From the NCBI GenBank assembly GCA_030426445.1, contig JAUHYS010000012.1:1-16993 (forward strand): DNA of 16,993 nucleotides, written 5' to 3'. Each line of letters starts with the position of its first letter. Positions within the stretch are counted from its first letter, which is position 1. Below, piece by piece: positions 6,880 to 13,902 of the stretch. This DNA is from a bacterium (GTDB taxonomy: Bacteria; UBA10199; DSSB01). The position numbers were made by a program, and so were the translations under genes. The notes under the pieces were generated by a model that was not told the origin of the DNA, did not search any database, and was given only the letters and a program-made list of their open reading frames with translations.

Positions 6880-7641
6880 ATGCGTTTTCCCGTAGTCTTC
6901 CAAATTGGATCTTTACAAATTTCAGCACACTTTCTCTTTGAGAGTTTAGCCTACCTCATTGCTTTTCAGGTTTTTCTTTATCAAAAAAGAAAGCAGGCAG
7001 ATCCTTTAGAGACAGAACAACGCTATGCAGTCATCGCAGCTGCGATTGTTGGAGCTGTGCTGGGTAGTAAATTTCTTTATTGGTTGATTGACCCCATACA
7101 AAGTCTACAAAAGTGGAATGATTTAAAATATCTGATGTCAGGAAAAACCATTGTCGGTGCGCTGGCAGGTGGGCTTCTTAGCGTCGAATTAGCAAAAAAA
7201 ATGCTTCATATAAAAAAACGCAGTGGAGATTTATTCGCCATTCCTTTAGCTATTGGAATTGCTTTAGGTCGTGTTGGCTGTTTTTTTTCGGGCCTGTCAG
7301 ATAATACCCATGGTGTTGCTAGTGGTTTAGCTTGGGCATTTGATTTTGGCGATGGAGTGCCACGGCATCCGGTTCAACTCTATGAAATATTTTACCTGGG
7401 TGTTCTCATAGTTTTCTTGCGTCAAGTGCAGAAGAAGAAACTGCCCTTGGGAGATCTTTTTAAAATTTTTATGATTTCATACTTTTCATTTCGACTTATG
7501 ATCGACTTTATCAAACCAGGAATTTTCTTTTGGGGACTCAACGCCATTCAATGGACTTGTGTTGCAATGTTGCTTTACTATGGCCAAGATATTGTGCGTT
7601 TTATTTTTATGAAAAAAATACAGAAAAGAGAATTAGCATGA
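6880..7641 (+). CDS. Lgt-like integral membrane transferase
   Basis: This 253-residue multi-pass membrane protein belongs to the prolipoprotein diacylglyceryl transferase (Lgt) family, which normally moves diacylglyceryl from phosphatidylglycerol to lipoprotein Cys. Visible landmarks are the N-terminal F-xI-xxHFLFESLAYLIAF, the GRVGCFFSG segment (130-138, equivalent to the Lgt GRxGNFxNG signature) and the RHPVQLYEI motif (162-170). The region that carries the essential His (HGG) in E. coli Lgt here reads GKTIVGALAGG (88-98) without His, and the signature Asn is Cys134. It therefore looks like a divergent subfamily and may not modify lipoproteins. It is the first gene of a coupled operon: its TGA stop overlaps the ATG of the radical SAM gene in ATGA. 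The neighbour suggests a job in lipid modification, perhaps presenting or transferring a diacylglycerol group. That role is inference. Confidence 0.8.
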   Translation: MRFPVVFQIGSLQISAHFLFESLAYLIAFQVFLYQKRKQADPLETEQRYAVIAAAIVGAVLGSKFLYWLIDPIQSLQKWNDLKYLMSGKTIVGALAGGLLSVELAKKMLHIKKRSGDLFAIPLAIGIALGRVGCFFSGLSDNTHGVASGLAWAFDFGDGVPRHPVQLYEIFYLGVLIVFLRQVQKKKLPLGDLFKIFMISYFSFRLMIDFIKPGIFFWGLNAIQWTCVAMLLYYGQDIVRFIFMKKIQKRELA

Positions 7642-9056
7642 CTGAACGAGTCAGACCTTATTTGTTCTACGATGTTGCGATCTCAGTCTGTCGGCACTGT
7701 TATCGCAAAGTTGAAGGTAAAATTATCTTTCAAGATGAAAAAGTTTTTTTAGTCAAACATTGCCTTGAACATGGTTGGCAAAAGGTTTTAATCTCGGATG
7801 ATGTGGAATATTATCGCCGTAGTCGTGAGGTTTTTATTAAGACACCGGAAATGCCTCTGCGCTATAATACACCTGTCAAATGGGGTTGTCCTTATGATTG
7901 TGGTTTGTGTACAGATCATGAACAACACTCTTGTTTAAGTTTAATTGAAATTACCGACCATTGTAATTTATCTTGTCCCATTTGCTATGCAGAAAGCAGC
8001 CCCCATCGAAATAGCTATCGTAGTTTAGAGCAAATTGAGCGTATGTTGGATGCAGTGGTTGCTAACGAAGGCGAACCCGACGTTGTACAGATTTCCGGTG
8101 GGGAACCCACCTTACATCCGGAGTTTTTTAAAATTCTCAACATGGCTAAAGAAAGACCCATAAAACACCTTATGCTCAATACAAATGGGCTTCGATTGGC
8201 AAAGGAGGAAAGTTTTGTCGAACGCTTGGCTTCCTACATGCCTGGGTTTGAAGTGTATTTGCAATTTGATTCATTAAAACAGAGTTCCATTACTGATTTG
8301 CGGGGAGCGGATCTATTAGAATCTCGATTTAAGGCAATCGAACATCTCAATCGCTATGGGCTTTCTACAAACCTTGTCGTGACCCTAAAGAAAGACCTTA
8401 ATGATGATGAAATAGGTGAGATCATTGATTTTGCTCTCAAACAAAATTGTGTGCGTGGGATTACTTTTCAACCGATTCAAGAAGCCGGCCGAACTCAAAA
8501 CTTTAATTCTGCAGCCAATCGTTTGACTTTAAGTGAAGTCAGGCGCCGTATTTTAGAGCAATGTGATTTATTTAAACCGGAAGATATTTTGCCAGTACCT
8601 TGTCACCCCGATAGTTTGGCCATGGCTTATGCTCTTAAACTAGAAGATAAAGTTGTGCCATTAACCGGAATGATTGATCCCAAGGTTTTAATTGAGGGTG
8701 GGCGCAACAGTATTGTCTACGAGAAAGACGATATGATAAAAGATCAAATCTTCAAACTTTTTGCAACCAACCACTCTCCAAAGTCAGGTGAGCTCGCATT
8801 AAAGGATTTACTTTGTTGCTTACCTAAGGTGCAAAATACTTCTGGTCTAGGTTATCAAAATATTTTTCGTATCATTATTATGCAATTTATTGATGCAGAT
8901 AATTTTGATGTACGCTCGGTGAAAAAAAGCTGTGTGCATATTGTGCACCCAAAGGATGGGCGTCTCATTCCTTTTGATACTTATAATTTATTTTATCGTG
9001 ATGATTTAGAAGAAACGCGTTTAAAACCATTAAGAGATCGAGTGGAGGAAGTGTGA
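7638..9056 (+). CDS. Radical SAM enzyme, tetraether lipid synthase (Tes)-like
   Basis: This 472-residue iron-sulfur enzyme has the layout of the MJ0619/Tes family, whose archaeal member joins biphytanyl chains by C-C coupling. In order: an N-terminal CRHC (18-21) and C42-LEHG, like the rubredoxin-type segment; GCPYDCGLC (83-91) with Cys99 as likely auxiliary-cluster ligands; the radical SAM motif C109-NLSC-PIC116; SGGEPTLHPE (153-162) for SAM binding; and late cysteines at 322, 393-394 and 432, ending with CVHIVHPKDGRLIPF (432-446), which resembles the Tes C-terminus. I chose the ATG at 7638, overlapping the preceding stop (ATGA), because an upstream in-frame ATG at 7530 lies inside the Lgt-like gene and adds unrelated residues. 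Function is inferred as radical chemistry on membrane-lipid chains, perhaps membrane-spanning or ether-type lipids. The exact substrate cannot be read from sequence. Confidence 0.85.
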   Translation: MTERVRPYLFYDVAISVCRHCYRKVEGKIIFQDEKVFLVKHCLEHGWQKVLISDDVEYYRRSREVFIKTPEMPLRYNTPVKWGCPYDCGLCTDHEQHSCLSLIEITDHCNLSCPICYAESSPHRNSYRSLEQIERMLDAVVANEGEPDVVQISGGEPTLHPEFFKILNMAKERPIKHLMLNTNGLRLAKEESFVERLASYMPGFEVYLQFDSLKQSSITDLRGADLLESRFKAIEHLNRYGLSTNLVVTLKKDLNDDEIGEIIDFALKQNCVRGITFQPIQEAGRTQNFNSAANRLTLSEVRRRILEQCDLFKPEDILPVPCHPDSLAMAYALKLEDKVVPLTGMIDPKVLIEGGRNSIVYEKDDMIKDQIFKLFATNHSPKSGELALKDLLCCLPKVQNTSGLGYQNIFRIIIMQFIDADNFDVRSVKKSCVHIVHPKDGRLIPFDTYNLFYRDDLEETRLKPLRDRVEEV

Positions 9057-9058
9057 AA

Positions 9059-9385
9059 ATGAAATTAGGTAAAAATAACAAAACTAAAGAATTTTTTCTT
9101 GGGATGGGTATTGTGTTATTGCTTCACTTGGTGGTCTTTGGAACTCTCTATATTGTGACTAATTCCATTGGAAGTTTTGACGCAGGTATGACTGTTTTAA
9201 TCATATTTCTATTTATAGGGATCAGCCAATTACTTTATATTGCTCCTTTGTTAATCTTACTATTTGTACTACGTTATCGTATGATAGCTTACGGTGTAAT
9301 TACTGCTGCAGGCATTACAATGCTTCTGAATGGAGCATGTTTTGGAATTTTTACGCTGTCTGAACTGCCTTTTTATTTTAAATAA
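9059..9385 (+). CDS. Small membrane protein of the lipid operon
   Basis: This is an unrecognised protein of about 108 residues with three or four hydrophobic segments: LGMGIVLLLHLVVFGTLYIV, then MTVLIIFLFIGI with LLYIAPLLILLFVL, then a final AAGITMLLNGACFGIF. The loops are short and the N-terminus is basic. Two starts are possible. GTG at 9053 overlaps the radical SAM stop (GTGA) with GGAGG only 4 nt away; ATG at 9059 has the same GGAGG (9044-9048) 10 nt away. I prefer the ATG. Coupling to the two upstream genes implies a role in the same membrane process, perhaps as a small partner or anchor. Its last 13 bases overlap the 3' end of the convergent alanine dehydrogenase gene. Confidence 0.75.
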   Translation: MKLGKNNKTKEFFLGMGIVLLLHLVVFGTLYIVTNSIGSFDAGMTVLIIFLFIGISQLLYIAPLLILLFVLRYRMIAYGVITAAGITMLLNGACFGIFTLSELPFYFK

Positions 9386-10455
9386 GCTTCAACTAGTCTA
9401 GGGTAAATGATCTCTCCCCGGCTGACTTGCAGTGACGAAGCAAAGTTTTTATCTTCATCCAGGCCAGACAAATAACCCCGCTTAGCCAGTTGACTGACAT
9501 AAGGAAGCAGTACTTTGGATAAAGCCACAGTGGCTGTATTTCCAACTAAAGCGGGAATATTTGCTACGGCATAATGAATCACATTAAATTTGCGATAAAC
9601 CGGCTGCGAAAGCGTGGTGGGCTGTGTGGTTTCGGAACTGCCTCCCTGGTCCACTGCAACATCGACAAACACCGCGTTTGCTTTCATTCCTTGAATCATT
9701 TCTGAGCTAATCAATTTAGGAGTCCGTGCTCCTGGAATGGCTGCAGCGCCGACAACGAGATCGGCTCGAGACAAACTTTTCTTTAAAACAGCAGGGCTAG
9801 GTTTTTTGATTTCAATTTGAGGGTATTTTTTTCTCCAAACTTTAATATATTCAGGAAACTCTTCTAATACTTCTACTGTAGCCCTTAAACCAACTGCGAT
9901 TTCTGCGGCGGCTCGTCCTACATTGCCTCCACCCACAATCACTACTTGCGCTTCTGGAGAAAACGAAGTTGGAGAGAGTAGAACACCTCTTCCACCGAAA
10001 TCCGAACGTAAATAATTCATTCCTATGCTAATGCTTAAGCGACCTGCAATTTCACTCATGGGCTGTAAAAGGGGGAGTCTGTTTTGTGCATCTATTAAAG
10101 TTTCAAAAGACAGTGCAGTGACTTTATTTTTTAATAGCGCACGAGTCAGCGGAGCATTTGCCGCTAAGTGTAAAAAACAAAAGAGCGTCAAGTTTTTATG
10201 AAAATATTGATATTCACTCGCTAAAGGTTCTTTGACTTTTAAGACGAGATCCGAACGCTGATAAACTTTTTGGGCACTGTGTACAATTTTTGCACCGGAT
10301 TTTTGGTAATCGGAATCTGTAAAACCCGCCATCACTCCCGCTTTTTTTTCTATCCAAACTTCGTGACCTTTTTTAGTTAGCTGGCCAACGGCTTGTGGAG
10401 TTAAAGCAATGCGTGTTTCGTGGTCTTTAATTTCTTTGGGTATTCCGATGCGCAT
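9373..10455 (-). CDS. ald: Alanine dehydrogenase
   Basis: This catalyses the NAD-dependent reversible conversion of L-alanine to pyruvate and ammonia in the cytoplasm. The 360-residue length and sequence fit Ald closely: MRIGIPKEIK-xxExR at the start, catalytic Arg15, Lys75 (in LKVKEP) and His96 (in FLHLA), the QPMSEIAGR segment (131-139), the NAD-binding glycine motif VVIVGGGNVGRAAAE (171-185), and an Asp at 269 in VDVAVDQGG as the remaining active-site acid. The NVIHYAVANIPALV segment (291-304) is also typical. It is transcribed alone on the minus strand, convergent with and overlapping the lipid operon by 13 bp, and no terminator hairpin separates them. It is divergent from the 10636 gene across 180 bp. 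Confidence 0.95.
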   Translation of the reverse strand: MRIGIPKEIKDHETRIALTPQAVGQLTKKGHEVWIEKKAGVMAGFTDSDYQKSGAKIVHSAQKVYQRSDLVLKVKEPLASEYQYFHKNLTLFCFLHLAANAPLTRALLKNKVTALSFETLIDAQNRLPLLQPMSEIAGRLSISIGMNYLRSDFGGRGVLLSPTSFSPEAQVVIVGGGNVGRAAAEIAVGLRATVEVLEEFPEYIKVWRKKYPQIEIKKPSPAVLKKSLSRADLVVGAAAIPGARTPKLISSEMIQGMKANAVFVDVAVDQGGSSETTQPTTLSQPVYRKFNVIHYAVANIPALVGNTATVALSKVLLPYVSQLAKRGYLSGLDEDKNFASSLQVSRGEIIYPRLVEAYLK

Positions 10456-10555
10456 TTGTTAATCATAGCGCAAACTAAAAATTGTCGCAATTAAGGAAGT
10501 GTGCCTATACTCCTTCCTATTACTTTTTACTTTATGACGGAGTATTTTTTAAAAA

Positions 10556-10605
10556 ATTTCATATTCATTTCATAAAGATTTCTAATAGATATTTATAGTT
10601 ATACT
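10556..10605 (+). promoter_or_regulatory. Pho-box-like repeats and -10 of the 10636 gene
   Basis: ATTTCAT occurs at 10556-10562 and 10567-10573, and a partial copy ATTTCTA at 10578-10584. All three are exactly 11 bp apart with 4-bp spacers, the geometry of a Pho box. Each full copy matches CTGTCAT at 5 of 7 bases. A good -10, TATACT, lies at 10600-10605, and no strong -35 is present, as expected for an activator-dependent promoter. Transcription would start near 10612, leaving a short leader with the ribosome site. Confidence 0.4.
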
Positions 10606-10635
10606 GAGAGTGCTTTTTGAACTACGGAGAAAAAT

Positions 10636-11997
10636 ATGAAATTCATTTTTACTACCCTTTTATTAATCAGTTTTTTATCTATTGGACATGCCGAAACCCT
10701 TGGCTCAGATGTTTGTAAGGAGAAAAGCCAAAATTTTATTAATAAAGATCAGTCTCAATTATTTGTTCAAGAAAAATGTGTTAATAATAAAAAATCGATT
10801 TCAGTTTTCACCCAAACTACAAACAATAAAAAAATACAACATGACTTTAAATTAAAGGGTAAAGAAATTGTTCGTCTAGATTTTTCTATCATTGACATAG
10901 ATAAAGATGGTTATGGGGATGTGGGTCTTTCTACAGGAGTCTGTGGAGCGGGTCCTAATTGTAAACATTATATTTATAGATATGATGCTTTAACTAAAAA
11001 GTTAAACTTATTTTTTAGTAGTGGTTATAGCGAACTTTTATCCATAGATGGCTATTTGATAGAATCGGGAAGAAGCAGTGCAGCAGCGTGGGAATATCAT
11101 GTTTATAAGATTTACAAATCTCCAAACCAGATAAAAGAACAAGATTTAGTTATGAAAATTGTGGTGGATGCAGATGTTGAATCCTATGATGCTGTTTGTA
11201 AATTCTTTTCTGTTAAAAGTATTGAAGATGAAGGGATCTTTATAAACCCTCCTAATCAAAAATGGCTTAAACTTTGTGAGGTTTATGGAAAAAATTATTA
11301 CTTAGTTCCTTCTCAAGTAAAAGAACCAAAAATGGTGACGAAGTCTCAAACCTTAGAACTTAAACCGTATGGGGCTTCTTTAAAAAGCCTTATTCCAACA
11401 GGTTGGAAGCTTTTAAAAAAAGCCGAAGGAGATCTCAATCAAGATGGTTACAATGACCTCGCTTTTGTGATTCAAAATACGGACTCTAAGAATATTCGAA
11501 ACAATGAAGAAGGACTTGGAAGAAAAACGATTGATCTCAATCCAAGAATTTTAGCAATTTATTTTAGGGACGGAAAGTCCAAGCAGCTCATCAAATATGG
11601 GCAGTATGATGAGTTTATTATTTTGCAAGACTCTCCTGTTATGGATGAGCCCTTTAAATCGCTTGAGATTGATCAAAGAGGAATTTTAAAAATCAGTTTT
11701 CATTTCTGGTCTAGTGCGGGCTCTTGGTCGACTTCGGATGACCATTACAAATTTAGGTTTAGTGATAAAGCTTTTCAATTGATTGGGTATGATTCTTTCT
11801 ATCTTCACCGTGGAAGCGGTGAAGTGCAGGAGCACAGTATCAATTTTTTGACCCGGAAAATGAAAATTTCAAAAGGTACTATAGAACAAGATATATTAGA
11901 GTCTGTTCAATGGAAAAAATTTAAATTGAAAAAATTAAAAACTCTTCAAGAGCTTAAAAAGCCCTTCGAATGGCATTTTATGGGAATTGAAATTTAA
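10636..11997 (+). CDS. Secreted protein with two DxDxDG (FG-GAP/VCBS-like) loops
   Basis: This 453-residue exported protein has a Sec signal ending at GHA (17-19) and a CGGAG ribosome site about 8 nt before the ATG. It contains two calcium-loop motifs of the FG-GAP/VCBS or EF-hand-like kind: DIDKDGYGDVGL (87-98) and DLNQDGYNDLAF (266-277), each preceding one of two related halves. The second half includes FHFWSSAGSWSTSDDHYKF (355-373), then FQLIGYDSFYLHRGSG (379-394) and INFLTRKMKISKG (402-414), an arrangement I associate with uncharacterised Gram-negative periplasmic proteins. Cysteines at 27, 48, 103, 109, 188 and 213 are all in the first half. No catalytic motif is visible. It is probably a calcium-binding beta-structured periplasmic or surface protein. 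It stands alone, and Pho-box-like repeats upstream suggest phosphate-related control. Confidence 0.75.
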   Translation: MKFIFTTLLLISFLSIGHAETLGSDVCKEKSQNFINKDQSQLFVQEKCVNNKKSISVFTQTTNNKKIQHDFKLKGKEIVRLDFSIIDIDKDGYGDVGLSTGVCGAGPNCKHYIYRYDALTKKLNLFFSSGYSELLSIDGYLIESGRSSAAAWEYHVYKIYKSPNQIKEQDLVMKIVVDADVESYDAVCKFFSVKSIEDEGIFINPPNQKWLKLCEVYGKNYYLVPSQVKEPKMVTKSQTLELKPYGASLKSLIPTGWKLLKKAEGDLNQDGYNDLAFVIQNTDSKNIRNNEEGLGRKTIDLNPRILAIYFRDGKSKQLIKYGQYDEFIILQDSPVMDEPFKSLEIDQRGILKISFHFWSSAGSWSTSDDHYKFRFSDKAFQLIGYDSFYLHRGSGEVQEHSINFLTRKMKISKGTIEQDILESVQWKKFKLKKLKTLQELKKPFEWHFMGIEI

Positions 11998-12109
11998 TCA
12001 ATTTGTTTAGTTTTATAAATAGATAAATTATGAAACACCGCGTCAGTAGCGGTTAAAATGAATTTATTTATTGCCTCTTTAAAAAACTTGTGCTAGCTTT
12101 AGACGAAAC

Positions 12110-12139
12110 GGGTGGAGGTAAGAAAGCCGCCCTTATTTT
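12110..12139 (+). promoter_or_regulatory. Leader hairpin with T-rich tail upstream of the 12185 gene
   Basis: GGGTGG (12110-12115) pairs with CCGCCC (12127-12132), 6 bp with one G-T pair and an 11-nt loop, and is followed by TTATTTT. It could be a weak terminator after the 10636 gene or an attenuator before the 12185 gene. A smaller hairpin ACCGC/GCGGT lies at 12037-12053. No clear promoter was found. Confidence 0.35.
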
Positions 12140-12153
12140 GAGTGATCACTCAA
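12138..12153. promoter_or_regulatory. 16-bp perfect palindrome, candidate operator
   Basis: TTGAGTGATCACTCAA is a perfect 16-bp palindrome ending 31 bp before the start codon of the 12185 gene. This is a normal size and place for the site of a dimeric regulator. The inner decamer AGTGATCACT also occurs inside two coding regions of the window (5332-5341 and 12979-12988). Confidence 0.45.
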
Positions 12154-12184
12154 TTCTAATTAAAAATTTAAAACGGGTGAAATT

Positions 12185-13870
12185 ATGGGATCTGTCTGGC
12201 TAAAGGATGTCGACCTAGAGTTGCGACTTCTTGCTGAGCTGGCGAAGCTTCATGATGATGGAGACAATCATAAAAAAATTAGTGAAAAGGATGTCGTTGA
12301 AGGCCAAAGTGTACTTCGCCAATTAAAATCGGATGATTTATTTTTAAAGCTGTCCCCTCTAGGTCTTTCTAAAAAACTGACTTCGATTAGACGGCACTTG
12401 AAAAAGTATAAGAAGTGTTATGCACTACGCTTATTACAAAAATCACCGCAAAGCTTAACTTCATTTAAGCCATTTAAAAATTATCATAGCTATTTTTCTT
12501 GGCTTAAGAAAAATATTCAGCTCAATAAGTTAAGTTTGAAAGATATTTTTCATGCTTTAAAAATACCTAAAAAAGAAGCTTTGCATAGCGATCCTTTAGA
12601 TGATGCCCGTAAGCTAATCCCCTTAATTTTAGAAGCAAAACGTGATCCTTTTTCTATTAATCAGGGAAAACTTAAACTGTACCTAAGTACTGCTTCGAGT
12701 TCTATTTCATCGAGTCTTCGTCATGAAAAATCGGCCGTATTGAGGTGTTGGTATTATTTGCTTAAAAACTTACCCCGATTGATGAAACCAGGCTATTTAG
12801 ATGCTGTTCTAGTTTTCTTGGTAAAAAATATTTATGAAGAAGTTTTTGGGATTCCTCTTTCGAAAATGAAGTTTAATAAAGTAGAAGAACTTAAGAAAAT
12901 TCTTCCTCCAAAATTAAAGCTAAACCCAAAGGCCTCAAAACTTATTTTAAGACTGCTAAAAGGTTCCAATCGTTTATTAGTGATCACTTGTCTGTTTCAG
13001 TTGATGCACAGCTATGATGTGCATAAGCTCAATGCTTTCTTTGATTCATTAGTTAGATTGGATGAAGTAGAAGTTTCTCAAACGCTTTCAAAAAATATTC
13101 GTAAACACTATCCGAGAGTTTCTGCAAAGGATAGCTTGCTTGCACACACACTTTATGCCCTTGCTTTTCCTGGTTTGTTACATCAAGGCAAGAATCCTAT
13201 TTGCTATTCGACGGTGAAAATTATGTTTGATGCACAAGAGAATTGGGAGACCTTAATAGAACATCTTTTACAGGTCTTAAAAGAACAAAGTTTATCTGTA
13301 AATGTTTACCGTAGAGAGTTTGTGTCCGATGTTAGCACTACTTTAAATGCTTATGGAAACTTAGATGCACTTTCTCTTACTTTAGCTCCTCACTATGATA
13401 GTCTTTATAGGCAGATTCACCGTTATACATTTGAGAAAAAGATTTCTCGTCATGAAGCCTTCCAAGTTTTCTTTAATCAAAAGCTGCCGTCAGTAATGGA
13501 TAGCTATTTATTTTCAGGGAAACTTGATGTGTATGCGAAGAGGTTTTTTAATAAATTTGCGGCTTCTTATCATCCTAATGTGCATCCAGAGATTAATCAA
13601 AAATTGCCTTTACCTGTTTCTATTTCGTTAGCTCCGGGGAGAAGACACGCGGTTCTCATTCAAAGGATTATTCCTGACCGAAACAAAGCGGGAAGGTACC
13701 GAGTTTACTTTTATGACCCGAGTCCAAATAGACGGCAAATATTTGAAAATAAATTTGCTAAACCTATTAAAACCTATGGCCATAATGAGAGGCTGGGTGA
13801 GTCAAGCATGGACTTTGAGGACTTTGTTTATTTTGTCGATACTTTCTTCTATCAGCCTGAATGGATGTAG
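12185..13870 (+). CDS. Unknown 561-aa protein, papain-like C-terminal region
   Basis: I do not recognise this protein as a known family. It has no signal peptide or membrane segment, so it is cytoplasmic or exported by another route. Residues 1-330 are Lys/Leu-rich and mainly helical, suggesting a repeat or scaffold domain. The last third carries a cysteine-peptidase-like pattern: Gln334-Gly then C340 six residues after the Gln (HQGKNPICYSTVKIMF), as in papain QGxxGxCW; then RRHAVLIQRI with His488; then VYFYDPSPNR with Asp511. The HAVLI segment is very like the papain His motif, and the Cys-to-His spacing (148) is close to that of papain. A peptidase or transglutaminase-like activity is therefore possible but unproven. 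The ATG at 12185 has only a weak GGTGA upstream. A palindrome and a hairpin lie just upstream. It ends 32 bp from the convergent lipoprotein gene. Confidence 0.7.
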   Translation: MGSVWLKDVDLELRLLAELAKLHDDGDNHKKISEKDVVEGQSVLRQLKSDDLFLKLSPLGLSKKLTSIRRHLKKYKKCYALRLLQKSPQSLTSFKPFKNYHSYFSWLKKNIQLNKLSLKDIFHALKIPKKEALHSDPLDDARKLIPLILEAKRDPFSINQGKLKLYLSTASSSISSSLRHEKSAVLRCWYYLLKNLPRLMKPGYLDAVLVFLVKNIYEEVFGIPLSKMKFNKVEELKKILPPKLKLNPKASKLILRLLKGSNRLLVITCLFQLMHSYDVHKLNAFFDSLVRLDEVEVSQTLSKNIRKHYPRVSAKDSLLAHTLYALAFPGLLHQGKNPICYSTVKIMFDAQENWETLIEHLLQVLKEQSLSVNVYRREFVSDVSTTLNAYGNLDALSLTLAPHYDSLYRQIHRYTFEKKISRHEAFQVFFNQKLPSVMDSYLFSGKLDVYAKRFFNKFAASYHPNVHPEINQKLPLPVSISLAPGRRHAVLIQRIIPDRNKAGRYRVYFYDPSPNRRQIFENKFAKPIKTYGHNERLGESSMDFEDFVYFVDTFFYQPEWM

Positions 13871-13902
13871 AGTTAAAGGGTAAGATTAGTACATGATCTA
13901 GA

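Noticed and set aside
7530..7637. Upstream ATG extending the radical SAM protein by 36 residues
   Set aside because: The extension lies inside the Lgt-like gene in another frame and shows no family similarity; the ATGA overlap start is better.
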